DNA of 64,000 bases. Origin: Arthrobacter sp. SLBN-112 (GTDB lineage Bacteria; Actinomycetota; Actinomycetes; Actinomycetales; Micrococcaceae). Of the stretch, positions 1 to 8,776 are shown one piece after another; the stretch's first letter is position 1, and every line of letters starts with the position of its first letter. A program made the position numbers and the translations under genes. The stretch spans positions 4,092,001 through 4,156,000 of the forward strand of contig NZ_JAUSXY010000001.1 in the NCBI RefSeq assembly GCF_030944625.1, given 5' to 3'. The notes beneath the pieces are model-generated. The model searched no databases and was not told where the DNA came from. It saw nothing but the letters and a program-made list of their open reading frames with translations.

Positions 1-1
1 G

Positions 2-1357
2 TTTCTCGGCGCGATCGACACAGTGACCGGTTCCAGATACCTGATCGGTTCGCAAGGGCACCGGGTCCTTATCGAGTGCGGGCTGTTCCAGGGCTACAAA
101 CACCTGCGCGACCGTAACCGCGTGCCTTTCCCGATCAGTCCCGCGAACATCGACGCCGTTGTCCTCACACATGCCCATCTGGATCACAGCGGCTATATCC
201 CAGCGCTGGTGCGTGACGGTTTCCACGGCCCTGTCTACGCGACCCCGGGCACAACCGAACTGTGCACGCTGCTGCTTCCCGACAGCGGCTATCTCCAGGA
301 AGAGGAAGCCCGCTTTGCAGATCACAGGGCATCGTCAACCCATCATCCGCCGTTGCCCCTCTACACCGCGGAAGACGCCGTCCGATCGCTCAACAGCTTC
401 AAGACCCGGGGCTTCGACACGCCTTTCCCCCTGCCCGGGGGCATCGAAGCAACGTTCCTTCCCGCCGGCCACATCCTCGGCGCCGCACAGGTGCACCTCA
501 AACTCGCCGGCAGGACGATCCACTTCACCGGCGATCTGGGCCGCACCCACGACCCCCTGATGCACCCGCCCCGCGACCTCGAGCCCGTGGACGTGCTGGT
601 CACGGAATCCACCTACGGCAACAGGGCACATCCGGAGGGAAACCCCGAAGGCGAACTCGGCGAAATCATCACCCGCGTGGCCAAACGACACGGAGTCATC
701 ATGATCGCCGCGTTCGCCGTCGGCCGGGCCGAAACAGTCCTGCTGCACCTCTCGCGCCTCCTGGCCAGGCACGCGATCCCTGCCATCCCGATCTACCTCA
801 ACAGCCCGATGGCCATCGACGCGTCCGACATGTACCAGCGCCACCGCGAAGAACACAGGCTCGAACAACACGAATTCGAAGCCATGTACAAGGTCGCGAC
901 GCCCATCCGCAGCGCTGACGAATCCAAACTGCTCAACCTCCGCGGCGGACCCATGATCATCATCTCCGCCAGCGGAATGCTCACCGGCGGCAGGATCCTG
1001 CACCACCTCGCGGCCTACGGACCCGACCGGCGCAACGCCATCATCCTCAGCGGATACCAGGCCGGAGGAACACGGGGAGCATCACTTGCCGCAGGTGAAA
1101 AGCACCTCCGCATCTACGGACAGGACATCGACATCGAGGCAGAAGTCATCCAAATGGAAGGACTCTCCGCCCACGCCGACTCCAACGAACTGATCCAATG
1201 GATGAAGACCGCCGCGCGGGCGCCAGCCATGACCTACGTCACGCATGGAGAGCCAGACGCCTCAGACGCCCTCCGGGCCCGCATCAAACGCCAACTTGGA
1301 TGGAGAGCCCGCGTTCCCGAGCACCTGGAAACAATCTCCCTCGAATCCCCGCGCTAA
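2..1357 (+). CDS. Beta-CASP metallo-beta-lactamase RNA-processing-type hydrolase (5' end cut off)
   Basis: This is a metallo-beta-lactamase fold hydrolase of the beta-CASP/RMMBL (CPSF-73, RNA specificity) type. The zinc motif THAHLDHSG is at about residues 49-57 of the visible part. The beta-CASP part carries ESTYGN and ASGMLTGGRILHHL. The C-terminus has the RMMBL histidine in GLSAHAD. The frame is open to the left edge and reads FLGAIDTVTGS, the usual family start, so only a few N-terminal residues are missing. The GTG at 23 is not the true start. Bacterial members are predicted nucleases; the substrate is unknown. The neighbours give no pathway clue, because the next gene converges on it across a hairpin. 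Confidence 0.88.
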   Translation, partial: FLGAIDTVTGSRYLIGSQGHRVLIECGLFQGYKHLRDRNRVPFPISPANIDAVVLTHAHLDHSGYIPALVRDGFHGPVYATPGTTELCTLLLPDSGYLQEEEARFADHRASSTHHPPLPLYTAEDAVRSLNSFKTRGFDTPFPLPGGIEATFLPAGHILGAAQVHLKLAGRTIHFTGDLGRTHDPLMHPPRDLEPVDVLVTESTYGNRAHPEGNPEGELGEIITRVAKRHGVIMIAAFAVGRAETVLLHLSRLLARHAIPAIPIYLNSPMAIDASDMYQRHREEHRLEQHEFEAMYKVATPIRSADESKLLNLRGGPMIIISASGMLTGGRILHHLAAYGPDRRNAIILSGYQAGGTRGASLAAGEKHLRIYGQDIDIEAEVIQMEGLSAHADSNELIQWMKTAARAPAMTYVTHGEPDASDALRARIKRQLGWRARVPEHLETISLESPR

Positions 1358-1384
1358 TCCGACGGCAGCGAGCCGTTTGCGAAG

Positions 1385-1412
1385 GGCGCGCCCGGCAAAA
1401 GCCGGACGCGCC
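1385..1412. terminator. GC-rich hairpin between convergent genes
   Basis: Two 12-nt arms (1385-1396 and 1401-1412) pair with one mismatch around an AAAA loop. The hairpin sits between the stops of two convergent genes. There is no T-tract, so it is terminator-like rather than a canonical intrinsic terminator. Confidence 0.5.
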
Positions 1413-1451
1413 TCCCCCGCAGGGAACCCGCAGCCTGGTTCAGCTCCTGAT

Positions 1452-2864
1452 TCAGTCGATGAGGACCGGCTGCTTTTCACCCTCGGAAGACGCAACCCCG
1501 CCCGCGGTCTTCCCCGACCGGTGATTCATCCAGCACCCCACCGCCAGAACCGCCACAAGCCCGAACGTGCTCAGCAGCTGCGGGCGGGAATCCTCGCCGA
1601 TGAAGCCCACCGTGAAGATCGCCGCGAGGATCAGCAGGCCGAGCGAAGTGAGCCACGGGAACCCGGGCATCCGCAGCGGAAGCGCCGTTCCTTCGCGGTC
1701 GGCGCGGAGGCGCAGGGCGAGCTGTGCCAGGAGCGCGGACGTCCACACCAGCAGGCAGGTGGAGCCAACAATGTTGAGCAGGACGGGAAGGACCTTCTCG
1801 GGGAAGGCCAGCTCCAGCACCACCGTGACAATGCCGAAGGCGACGCTGGCCAGGACCGCGACAACGGGTACCCGGGCCTTCGACACCGAAGCCAGCCAAC
1901 GCGGCGCTTCACCGCGCTCCGCCAGGGAGAACGCCATCCGCGAAGCGCCGTAGAGGTTGGCGTTGAGCGCGGACAGCAGAGCCGCGACGGCCACCAGGGT
2001 GATGGCGGTGGCTGCACCCGGCATGCCGGCCGCGTCCAGCACCGCGGCGAACGGGCTCTTCAGCCCCGCCGAACCCACCGGCACCACGGCAGCGATCACG
2101 AAGATCGCACCGATGTAGAACACCAGGATGCGCCACAGCACCGTCCGGACCGCCTTCTTCACGCTCCGTGCAGGCTCAGCCGTCTCGGCAGCAGCAACGG
2201 ACACAATCTCGGTCCCGCCGAACGCGAACGCCACCACGAACAGCGCCGTGGCAATCCCGGCAAAGCCGCTCGGAGCGAACCCGGCACCGGTGAAGTTGGA
2301 CAGGCCCGGCGACTGCACGCCCGGCAGCCAGCCGAACAGCAGCGCAAAGCCCACCAGCAGGAACCCGACGATCGCCGCGACCTTCAGCAGGGCGAACCAG
2401 AACTCGAACTCGCCGAAGTTCTTCACGCTGGTGAGGTTCACGGCGGTGAGCACCACGATGAACACGAAGGCCATCAGCCACACCGGCAGGGCCGGGAAGA
2501 TGGTGGCCAGCAGGCCCGCCGCACCGAGCGCCTCCGCCGCGATCACCACCACCAGCTGCAGCCACCACAGCCAGCCGACCGTGGCACCGGCCACCGGGCC
2601 GTACGCCTTGGCGGTGTAGACGGAGAAGGCGCCGCTGTCCGGGTTCGCGGCAGCCATCTCGCCGAGCGCCCACATCACCAGGATGATGAGCGTGCCGGCC
2701 ACGAGGTAGGAGATCAGCACCGCCGGGCCGGCAGCCTGGATGCCCGCGCCGGAGCCGATGAACAAGCCCGCGCCGATGGCGCTTCCCAGGCCCATCATCG
2801 TGAGCTGGCGGGGTTTGAGGGCTGCGCCGAGTGGGCGGGCAGACGTCTTTGTCTGTTGTTCCAT
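1452..2864 (-). CDS. Amino acid permease, APC superfamily
   Basis: This is a proton-coupled amino-acid permease of about 470 residues with about 12 hydrophobic segments. The N-terminal APC signature GLGSAIGAGLFIGSGAGI is near residues 25-42, and a conserved glutamate lies in WALGEMAAANPDSGAF. The start is the ATG at 2864, preceded by AAGAGGAA; a longer open frame upstream has no homology-like content and overlaps the aminotransferase. It is 44 nt downstream of the aminotransferase gene on the same strand, so the two are probably one operon. With the divergent Lrp-type regulator this suggests uptake and transamination of an amino acid, perhaps aromatic. The exact substrate cannot be read from sequence. 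Confidence 0.93.
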   Translation of the reverse strand: MEQQTKTSARPLGAALKPRQLTMMGLGSAIGAGLFIGSGAGIQAAGPAVLISYLVAGTLIILVMWALGEMAAANPDSGAFSVYTAKAYGPVAGATVGWLWWLQLVVVIAAEALGAAGLLATIFPALPVWLMAFVFIVVLTAVNLTSVKNFGEFEFWFALLKVAAIVGFLLVGFALLFGWLPGVQSPGLSNFTGAGFAPSGFAGIATALFVVAFAFGGTEIVSVAAAETAEPARSVKKAVRTVLWRILVFYIGAIFVIAAVVPVGSAGLKSPFAAVLDAAGMPGAATAITLVAVAALLSALNANLYGASRMAFSLAERGEAPRWLASVSKARVPVVAVLASVAFGIVTVVLELAFPEKVLPVLLNIVGSTCLLVWTSALLAQLALRLRADREGTALPLRMPGFPWLTSLGLLILAAIFTVGFIGEDSRPQLLSTFGLVAVLAVGCWMNHRSGKTAGGVASSEGEKQPVLID

Positions 2865-2908
2865 GGGAATTCCTCTTAGTTGTAGGTGGAACTGTTGGGG
2901 ATAAAACT

Positions 2909-4000
2909 TCAGGCTGCGTGGGCGTCGAGAAGCCGGAGCACGCGGTTGTTGTAGGCGGGGTCGGCAACAGTGATCCGCACGCCGTCGCCCTGGTAGGCCC
3001 GGACCAGGATGCCCGCACTGTCGAACGCGTCCACCAGCCTCGCCAGGAGGTTCTCGTCGGCGCGGATCCACAGGAAATTGCCCTGGCTCGGCTGCAGCCT
3101 CCAGCCCTGAGCCGCCAGCGCAGCTGCCATGCGCACACGCTCCTGCTTCACCAAAGAAACCCGGGCTTCCATCTCCTCCCCCGCATCCAGCGACGCGATG
3201 GCCGCCTTCTGGGCCAGCGCGCTCACGCCGAAGGGCAGGGCGGTCCGGCGCAGTCCTTCGGCGATTGCCGGCGTCGCAATTGCATATCCCACGCGCAGGC
3301 CGGCGAGTCCGTAGGCTTTGGAGAAGGTGCGCAGGACGCAGACGTTCGGGAAGCGGCGATAAAGCGCCAGGGAGTCGGGGCCCTCGTCGGCGTACTCCAC
3401 GTAGGCCTCGTCGATCACCACCAGGACGCTGGACGGCACAGCCCGCAGGAAGGCCTCGAGGCGGTCATGGCTGATCGGCACGCCGGTGGGATTGTTGGGC
3501 GTGCAGAGCAGGATCACCTTGGTGCGGTCGGTCACGGCGGCGGCCATCGCGTCCAGGTCGTGGCCTTCGAACTCGTCGAGCGGGATGCGGACCGGCCGGG
3601 CGCCTGCCAGCTCCACCAGGATGGGGTACGCCTCGAAGGAGCGCCACGCGAAGACCACCTCATCCCCGGCGTCGCACAGTCCGGTGATGATCTGCTGCAG
3701 GACGCCCACGCTGCCGGGCCCCACCGCAAGCTCCTCTGCGGTGACACCCAGGTGCCGGGCCAGCCGTTCGCGGAGTTCGACGGCGGCGGTGTCCGGGTAG
3801 CGGTTCATGGTTCCGGCTGCGTCGGTCACCGCAGCCATGGCGGCGGGCAGGGGCTCGTAGTGGCTTTCGTTGCTGGCGAGGGCTGCGATGTCCGCGCCGG
3901 CGCTGCGCCGGCCCGGGACATAGGACGGAAGTCCGGTCACCGCGCCGCGCAGGGTGGGCAACGCAGTCTCGGGTACGGCCAAAAGCTGATCACTGGTCAT
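2909..4000 (-). CDS. PLP-dependent aminotransferase, histidinol-phosphate/aromatic type
   Basis: This is a 363-residue fold-type I aminotransferase of the HisC/Pat group. The cofactor lysine is K228 in TFSKAYGLAG. N170 lies in NNPTG, D197 in VIDEAY, and the phosphate-binding arginine region is RVGYA. The motif VFAWRSFEAYPI is shared by HisC and aromatic aminotransferases, so sequence alone does not separate histidinol phosphate from aromatic substrates. No other his genes are nearby, while a permease follows and an Lrp/AsnC regulator is divergent. I therefore favour an aromatic amino acid aminotransferase (Pat-like) in amino-acid turnover. It would act in the cytoplasm as a dimer. Confidence 0.88.
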   Translation of the reverse strand: MTSDQLLAVPETALPTLRGAVTGLPSYVPGRRSAGADIAALASNESHYEPLPAAMAAVTDAAGTMNRYPDTAAVELRERLARHLGVTAEELAVGPGSVGVLQQIITGLCDAGDEVVFAWRSFEAYPILVELAGARPVRIPLDEFEGHDLDAMAAAVTDRTKVILLCTPNNPTGVPISHDRLEAFLRAVPSSVLVVIDEAYVEYADEGPDSLALYRRFPNVCVLRTFSKAYGLAGLRVGYAIATPAIAEGLRRTALPFGVSALAQKAAIASLDAGEEMEARVSLVKQERVRMAAALAAQGWRLQPSQGNFLWIRADENLLARLVDAFDSAGILVRAYQGDGVRITVADPAYNNRVLRLLDAHAA

Positions 4001-4093
4001 GAGGTCCGATCATGGAAGTGACCCGGACCACAATGCAAGGTAGGCTCCGGTGCTTGGGACTTCTGCTCAACTTCTAGTACCTCTGGTGAAAAT

Positions 4094-4597
4094 ATGACCA
4101 TCGCAAACTCTCGCACCCTCGATTCCCTCGACGGCCGCATCATCCTCGCCCTGGACAAGGACCCCGAAGCCAGCGCCCTGGCACTTTCCCGGACACTCGG
4201 CGTCGCACGCAACACCGTCCACGCCCGGCTGGCGCGGCTGGAGCGCAGCGGCGCGCTGCGGTCCTTCAGCCGCAGGCTGGACCCCGCCGCGCTGGGCTAC
4301 GAACTCATGGCCTTCCTTTCGCTCTCGATCAGCCAGACCCGGACCGGCTCGGTGGAGAACGGGCTCGCCGCGATCCCGGAGGTCATCGAGGTGCACGCCA
4401 CCACCGGGGACGCGGACCTCATGGCCAAGGTGGTGGCACGAGGTACGGCCGACCTCTACCGCATCACCAACCAGATCCTGGAGATCGACGGCATTCAGCG
4501 GACCAGCACGGCCATCTCCATCCTGGAACTCATGCCGCCCCGCTACGACGGCCTGATCAGCCGGCTGTCAAAGGAGGAATCCTCCGCTTCTAGCTAA
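4094..4597 (+). CDS. Lrp/AsnC family transcriptional regulator
   Basis: This 167-residue regulator has an N-terminal winged helix-turn-helix (about residues 8-58, DGRIILALDKDP then GVARNTVHARLARLE) and a C-terminal RAM ligand-binding domain (VIEVHATTGDADLMAKVVA to LELMPPRYDGL). It is divergent from the aminotransferase-permease pair across 93 bp. That is the classical arrangement for an Lrp-type local regulator sensing the transported amino acid. Its 3' portion (4367-4582) is repeated at 5922-6137, where a second, broken lrp gene lies. Confidence 0.92.
   Translation: MTIANSRTLDSLDGRIILALDKDPEASALALSRTLGVARNTVHARLARLERSGALRSFSRRLDPAALGYELMAFLSLSISQTRTGSVENGLAAIPEVIEVHATTGDADLMAKVVARGTADLYRITNQILEIDGIQRTSTAISILELMPPRYDGLISRLSKEESSASS
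4367..4582 (+). repeat. Direct repeat copy 1 (3' part of lrp)
   Basis: This 216-bp block aligns without gaps to 5922-6137. I count 14 mismatches by eye, or about 93.5% identity. Most differences fall at third codon positions, as expected if both copies evolved as coding sequence before one was broken. Confidence 0.9.
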
Positions 4598-4746
4598 CTG
4601 CTGGTGCGCTTCGTAGGAGGTGCGGGTAATGCCTCAGGCGCACAGACCATCCATACTCCTCGCTATAAGTTCAGATCTTCGCGCCGAGGTCGATACTAGC
4701 GTCGCGCGCGCTGTAGGGAGCAGAGTAAATTACCCTGTAAATTGCA

Positions 4747-5422
4747 CTACACGGTAGATGTGCTTGTGCGCCATGCTTCGATCTGATCTTTAAATGGCTT
4801 CATTCGCCGATAGGCACGTTTTGATAGATCAATCTGATAAATAAGCGATTTGCGAATCTCGGCATGGATATGAATAGCATTACGCGCTTCATATATTTCA
4901 ATAAGATCATCCCTGAGTGGTTCCGATATAATACCCAGTGAGGATGCGCAGCTTGCCTTCTTGTCAAACCGAACCTTGGTACTACTCGTCTTACCTACTT
5001 CTTCATATGTCGGAATTATTGCTTTTCCATTGTGAGTTAGATGTGTTTTCGAGCTGAGCTTGACTGCTCGCTGGTATTGAGATCTTTTTGTTGGTCGGAA
5101 ACTCTGTAAGCGCCACTACGGCAGGATCAGTTGCGAGGTCTTCGAACAAAATGTGATGTAGAACTGCTTCATATATCGACGCGTATTGCAGTACCTGAAT
5201 TCGTATCTGAGCTCGCTGAAGCCAATCATTGGCTCCAACGCCTTCGAGCATCTTGTAGATGTACCGCGCGGAATTGAACTCTTCTCCCAATCGAGCCGCC
5301 AGTGTCGAGTCAGATACAAAACTGAAATAGTCAGCATGCCAGCTTTCATCGCCAATATGCACATTCACATATTCCTCAATGGCAGTCTTGACATCGTTAC
5401 TGAAGACCACACATACCCCCAA
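4747..5422 (-). pseudogene. Frameshifted HEPN-like protein gene in an AT-rich patch
   Basis: Reading left from 5422 (TTG start), an open frame encodes about 110 residues with a hydrophobic helical core (QVLQYASIYEAVLHHILFE) and ends at 5003. From about 5085 the +1 frame continues coherently to a TAG at 4747-4749 and adds about 113 residues. The T5 run at 5085-5089 (A5 on the coding strand) is the likely slip site. The downstream part contains IYEARNAIHIHAE, an R-N-x-x-H-x-H arrangement (4864-4884) like the R-x4-6-H motif of HEPN RNases. The base composition is clearly AT-richer than the surroundings. I infer a horizontally acquired gene, possibly defence-related, now disrupted or carrying an assembly indel. 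The family assignment is by motif only. Confidence 0.6.
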
Positions 5423-5865
5423 ATAATGCTATCTCATTGCTCTTCTCCAATACGGAGATGAGGTCCGGGAAAACGTCCCGTTGCGACTCCACTTTATCGG
5501 AACCTCATCCAATAGGCTTCTGATTCCGCGTCGCGCCTTCACGCTCCTCTCGCGGGGCAGTTGGACAGATTTGTCCTCGGCAGAGGGGCCGCCCAGCCAC
5601 GTTCTTCGACAGAGCCTTCGAGGAACGCGGACCGAAGCAGTAAGCCAAGCTTCATAGACTGGTACCCACCAAAACCCTGGACCTTAGACAAGTCGCCCTT
5701 AAGTCGGGAACCACTCGGACGCCGCCAGGCCAAAAGTCTCCCGGGTGGACTGCACTGAGACGCAACACCCCGGCCAACTTGACCCAGGATCATCAGGCCA
5801 GTGACAACGCATCAATGAGGACCAGCGTGGAAATCCTAGACGTGATTAGCAACCTCGAAAAGGCT
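5423..5865. other. Gene-free stretch between the HEPN-like gene and the lrp remnant
   Basis: I see no convincing gene. Short open frames on both strands lack ribosome sites and recognisable content. The base composition returns from AT-rich to intermediate. I found no insertion-sequence ends or target duplication. Confidence 0.5.
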
Positions 5866-6153
5866 GGCGAGCCAGTTCTGCACGGATCCGGTCCGCGTCT
5901 GGCTGATCCGGAGGGAGGGTGGCCGCGATCCCGGAGGTCATCGAGGTGCACGCCACCACCGGGGACGCCGACCTCATGGCCAAGGTGGTGGCCCGCGGCA
6001 CGGCCGACCTCTACCGCATCACCAACGAGATCCTGGAAATCGACGGGATCGAGCGGACCAGCACGGCCATCTCCATCCTGGAACTCATGCCGCCCCGCTA
6101 CGACGGCCTCATCAGCCGACTGTCGGAGCAGGAATCCCGCCCGGCCCTAGGCG
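5866..6153 (+). pseudogene. Remnant of a second Lrp/AsnC gene with an internal inversion
   Basis: From 5922 to 6137 the sequence is a near copy of the 3' half of the lrp gene at 4094 and encodes the RAM domain (AIPEVIEVHATTGDADLMAK to LELMPPRYDGLISRLSEQES). The DNA-binding half is absent. Immediately upstream, 5866-5908 matches the reverse complement of 4327-4369 (38 of 43 bases), so the segment that should precede the preserved block is flipped. A GTG at 5919 could start a fragment of the domain, but it has no HTH. I treat it as a broken paralogue. Confidence 0.85.
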
Positions 6154-6331
6154 CGGTGACATGCCGATCCATGAGGGACCCAACCACAGGCGCTGTGAAT
6201 GTTTGCAATTTTGCCGCACCAGCAATGTCTCGATTCTTGGCACGCGCTCATGGTTCTGCGTGCGTCCACCGGCGGTCTCCCGGCATATGATTCTCGATGC
6301 ATCAATTACCTATTTCTATTTGGGGGAATCC

Positions 6332-6781
6332 TTGAAAAAGTCCTTTGCATCTCTTGCTCTCGTTGCCGTTCTTGCCTTGACGGCGTGCGGCGGAGCAGGA
6401 AGCACCACAGGCGGCGCTTCCGACTCTAAGACGACGCACGAGGCTCCGAAGGTCCCCGACCTGACTGGCGCTTGGAAGCAGAGCAACCCGAACAGCGAGA
6501 AGTCATACCAGCAGGCAAGCGTCACCGCCGACAAGATGACCATCGAGTGGGTTTCCGACGGTGGCAATACGACCTCGATCTACTGGGTCGGAACGTTCGC
6601 CGGCCCCACCAGCGCCAGTGAACCCTACACTTGGACGTCGCAACGGGATGTCGACGCCACCAAATCGGCCCTCCTCGCATCCAGTGACGCGACAAAGGAA
6701 TTCAAATACGAAGGCGGCAGCATCAGCTATAAGGTCAGTGCACTTGGAACCACCACTACGGTAAACCTCAAAAAGAACTGA
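6332..6781 (+). CDS. Small secreted lipoprotein of unknown function
   Basis: This 149-residue protein starts at TTG 6332, shortly after GGGGGAA. The N-terminus has KK, a hydrophobic stretch, and a lipobox at LTAC (about residues 15-18). The cysteine would be lipidated, anchoring the protein outside the membrane. A Gly/Ser/Thr-rich linker follows, then a compact domain beginning PDLTGAWKQSN and ending NLKKN, reminiscent of lipocalin-like 'GxW' domains. Codon use is less GC-biased than the neighbours. It lies in the accessory patch after the lrp remnant. I do not recognise a named family. Confidence 0.75.
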   Translation: MKKSFASLALVAVLALTACGGAGSTTGGASDSKTTHEAPKVPDLTGAWKQSNPNSEKSYQQASVTADKMTIEWVSDGGNTTSIYWVGTFAGPTSASEPYTWTSQRDVDATKSALLASSDATKEFKYEGGSISYKVSALGTTTTVNLKKN

Positions 6782-7114
6782 TACCCGGAGCATGTGACCG
6801 TGGCTGTCTAGGTAGGATACGACTGCACGAAATTGGTCGGCTTCGCTGATTCCAAAGGTATGGCTGCTGCTCGTGAGATCAGCAGCCATACCTATGTGGC
6901 GCCACCGGATGGCCCCTCAGCGATTTGGCATTCACATTTAGGATGTCGACGGGTGAGCCCGGTCTACTGAAGCACCTCAACTAAGAGAGTGATTGCCACT
7001 TTACGTTATTGGCGTAGCTGGGCGTTTTGTCACTTCCTCGCTCTCCTGCTGCCAAAAGTCCCAGTCGCATCCGGCGCTATTGCAAATGTGAGATGCAGGC
7101 CACACGATGCCTGC
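6782..7114. other. Intergenic region with two inverted repeats
   Basis: I see no gene here. It holds a 14-bp hairpin (6856-6893) and a small inverted repeat at the start of the next gene (7093-7116). Confidence 0.5.
6856..6893. terminator. Perfect 14-bp hairpin downstream of the lipoprotein
   Basis: The arms AGGTATGGCTGCTG (6856-6869) and CAGCAGCCATACCT (6880-6893) are exactly complementary around a 10-nt loop, about 75 nt after the lipoprotein stop. No T-run follows. It could be a terminator, an mRNA 3'-end stabiliser or a protein-binding site. Confidence 0.45.
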
Positions 7115-7116
7115 AT
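7093..7116 (+). promoter_or_regulatory. Inverted repeat overlapping the start codon of the TPP enzyme
   Basis: ATGCAGGC (7093-7100) and GCCTGCAT (7109-7116) are exact inverted repeats with an 8-nt spacer. The right arm includes the first two bases of the ATG at 7115. No clear Shine-Dalgarno site is visible. It may be a regulator site or a start-masking hairpin. Confidence 0.4.
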
Positions 7117-8776
7117 GACTACTCTCACCGTCTCCGGCCGCGTGGCGCAGGTTCTCAGCAGCTATGTCAGCGACGTCTTCGGCGTCATGGGCAACGGCAA
7201 CGTCTATTTCCTGGATGCCGCGGAGCAGCAGGGCCTTCTCTTCACCCCCGTCCGGCATGAGGGCGCCGCCATCGCCGCGGCCGACGCCTACTACCGGGCC
7301 TCGGGACGGCTCGCCGCGGGCACCACCACCTACGGCCCCGGCTATACCAACGCGCTCACCGCCCTGGCCGAGGCGGTCCAGGCGCAGATCCCCGTCGTGC
7401 TGGTCACCGGAGACGCCCCCACCACCGGCGCCCGGCCCTGGGACGTGGACCAGGCGGCCATCGCCGCCGGCCTCGGCGCGGCCACCTTCACCGTCACCCG
7501 CGACGCCGCAGGCGCCATCACCCGGCAGGCGGTGGAGTACGCACTCACCCGGCGCACCGCCGTCGTGCTGGCCATCCCCTACGACCTCGCGGCACTCGAG
7601 GCTGATGACCAGGAACTTCCGGCGCCGTCGGCACCCGATATGACGCACGACGGCGGCACGGACCTTGGGCAGGTGGCCCGCCTGCTCGCCGGGGCCAGGC
7701 GGCCGCTGATCCTCGCCGGCCGCGGCGCGCACCTCGCCGGCGCCGGCCCGGAACTCCGCGAACTCGCCGACCGGCTCGGCGCACTGACCGCCGGAACCGC
7801 CCTGGCGCTCAACCTCCTCAATGGCGAGGGGTACCTGGGCGTGGCCGGCGGTTTCGGCACCGACACCGCGGCCGGGCTTATGGACGAGGCCGACGTGGTC
7901 CTGGTGGCCGGGGCCAGCTTGAGCCCGTTCACCATGCGATTCGGGCACCTGCTGGGCCCGGACAGCACCGTCATCCAGATCGACACCGCGCTGCAGCCGA
8001 CCAACCCGCGGGTGGACCTGTTTATTCAGGCTGATGCGAAGGCCGCTGCTTCGCGCTTGCTGTCGTTGCTGGACGTCGAGGCGGCAGTGGCCGGTTGGCG
8101 GGCCGAAGCTTCCAAGCGTCTGGCTGCCGGACCGGGACATGAGGCTGGCTCCGAGGTGACCGATGACAGCCGACTGGACCCGCGCGCCCTCGCCGCCGCG
8201 CTGAATGCCGTACTGCCGGAGCGCCGCACGGTGGTCCAGGACGGCGGGCACTTCATCGGGTGGGCGCCCATGTACTGGAACATCCCGCGGCCGCAGGACC
8301 TGGTGATGGTGGGGACCGCGTTCCAGTCGATCGGGCTGGGGCTTGCGAGTGCCGTCGGGGCAGCCCGCGCGGTGGAGGACGGCCGCACCCTGGTGCTGGC
8401 CTCCGGCGACGGCGGGTTCCTGATGGGCCTGTCCGACCTCGAATCGCTGATCAGTGCCGCCCGCAGCGCCATCGTGGTGATCTACAACGACGCAGCCTAC
8501 GGGGCCGAGATCCACCAGTACGGCTCGCAGGGCCTGACCGAGAAGCCGATGCTGATCCCGGAGGTGGACTTCAGCGGCGTTGCGCGGGCGTTGGGGGCCG
8601 AGTCGGCTGTCATCCGCTCGCTGGACGATCTGTCCGCGCTGCAGGACTGGATCTCCGCCGGCGCCAAGGGCACGTTCGTGGCCGACTGCCGGATCACCTC
8701 GAGCGTCCGGGCCCCATGGCTGACCGAGTGGATGAACGCCACCCGGGCAGCGAAGGCTGCTGTGGCGAGCACTTAA
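7115..8776 (+). CDS. Thiamine pyrophosphate-dependent enzyme, acetolactate-synthase-like
   Basis: This 553-residue TPP enzyme has the three-domain plan: N-terminal PYR domain, central domain, C-terminal PP domain. The catalytic glutamate is in RHEGAAIAAADAYYRASG, and GYTNALTALAEA follows. The PP domain has GDGGFLMGLSDLESLISA and then NDAAYGAE, the GDG-N cofactor motif. The ATG at 7115 gives the conserved family start (TVSGRVAQVLSSYVSDVFGVMGNGN); the open frame further upstream does not fit. No regulatory subunit or amino-acid genes are adjacent, so it is more likely a catabolic or specialised decarboxylase/carboligase than the biosynthetic acetolactate synthase. The substrate is unknown. Confidence 0.9.
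   Translation: MTTLTVSGRVAQVLSSYVSDVFGVMGNGNVYFLDAAEQQGLLFTPVRHEGAAIAAADAYYRASGRLAAGTTTYGPGYTNALTALAEAVQAQIPVVLVTGDAPTTGARPWDVDQAAIAAGLGAATFTVTRDAAGAITRQAVEYALTRRTAVVLAIPYDLAALEADDQELPAPSAPDMTHDGGTDLGQVARLLAGARRPLILAGRGAHLAGAGPELRELADRLGALTAGTALALNLLNGEGYLGVAGGFGTDTAAGLMDEADVVLVAGASLSPFTMRFGHLLGPDSTVIQIDTALQPTNPRVDLFIQADAKAAASRLLSLLDVEAAVAGWRAEASKRLAAGPGHEAGSEVTDDSRLDPRALAAALNAVLPERRTVVQDGGHFIGWAPMYWNIPRPQDLVMVGTAFQSIGLGLASAVGAARAVEDGRTLVLASGDGGFLMGLSDLESLISAARSAIVVIYNDAAYGAEIHQYGSQGLTEKPMLIPEVDFSGVARALGAESAVIRSLDDLSALQDWISAGAKGTFVADCRITSSVRAPWLTEWMNATRAAKAAVAST

Noticed and set aside
1245..2879. Long + strand open frame opposite the amino-acid permease
   Set aside because: The translation is rich in R, H, Q and G without domains. 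The minus-strand permease explains the openness.
2909..4000. Naming the aminotransferase hisC
   Set aside because: No histidine genes are nearby, and HisC and aromatic aminotransferases share the visible motifs.
5539..5793. Short open frames on both strands between the HEPN-like gene and the lrp remnant
   Set aside because: They have no ribosome site, no recognisable motif and mixed codon use.
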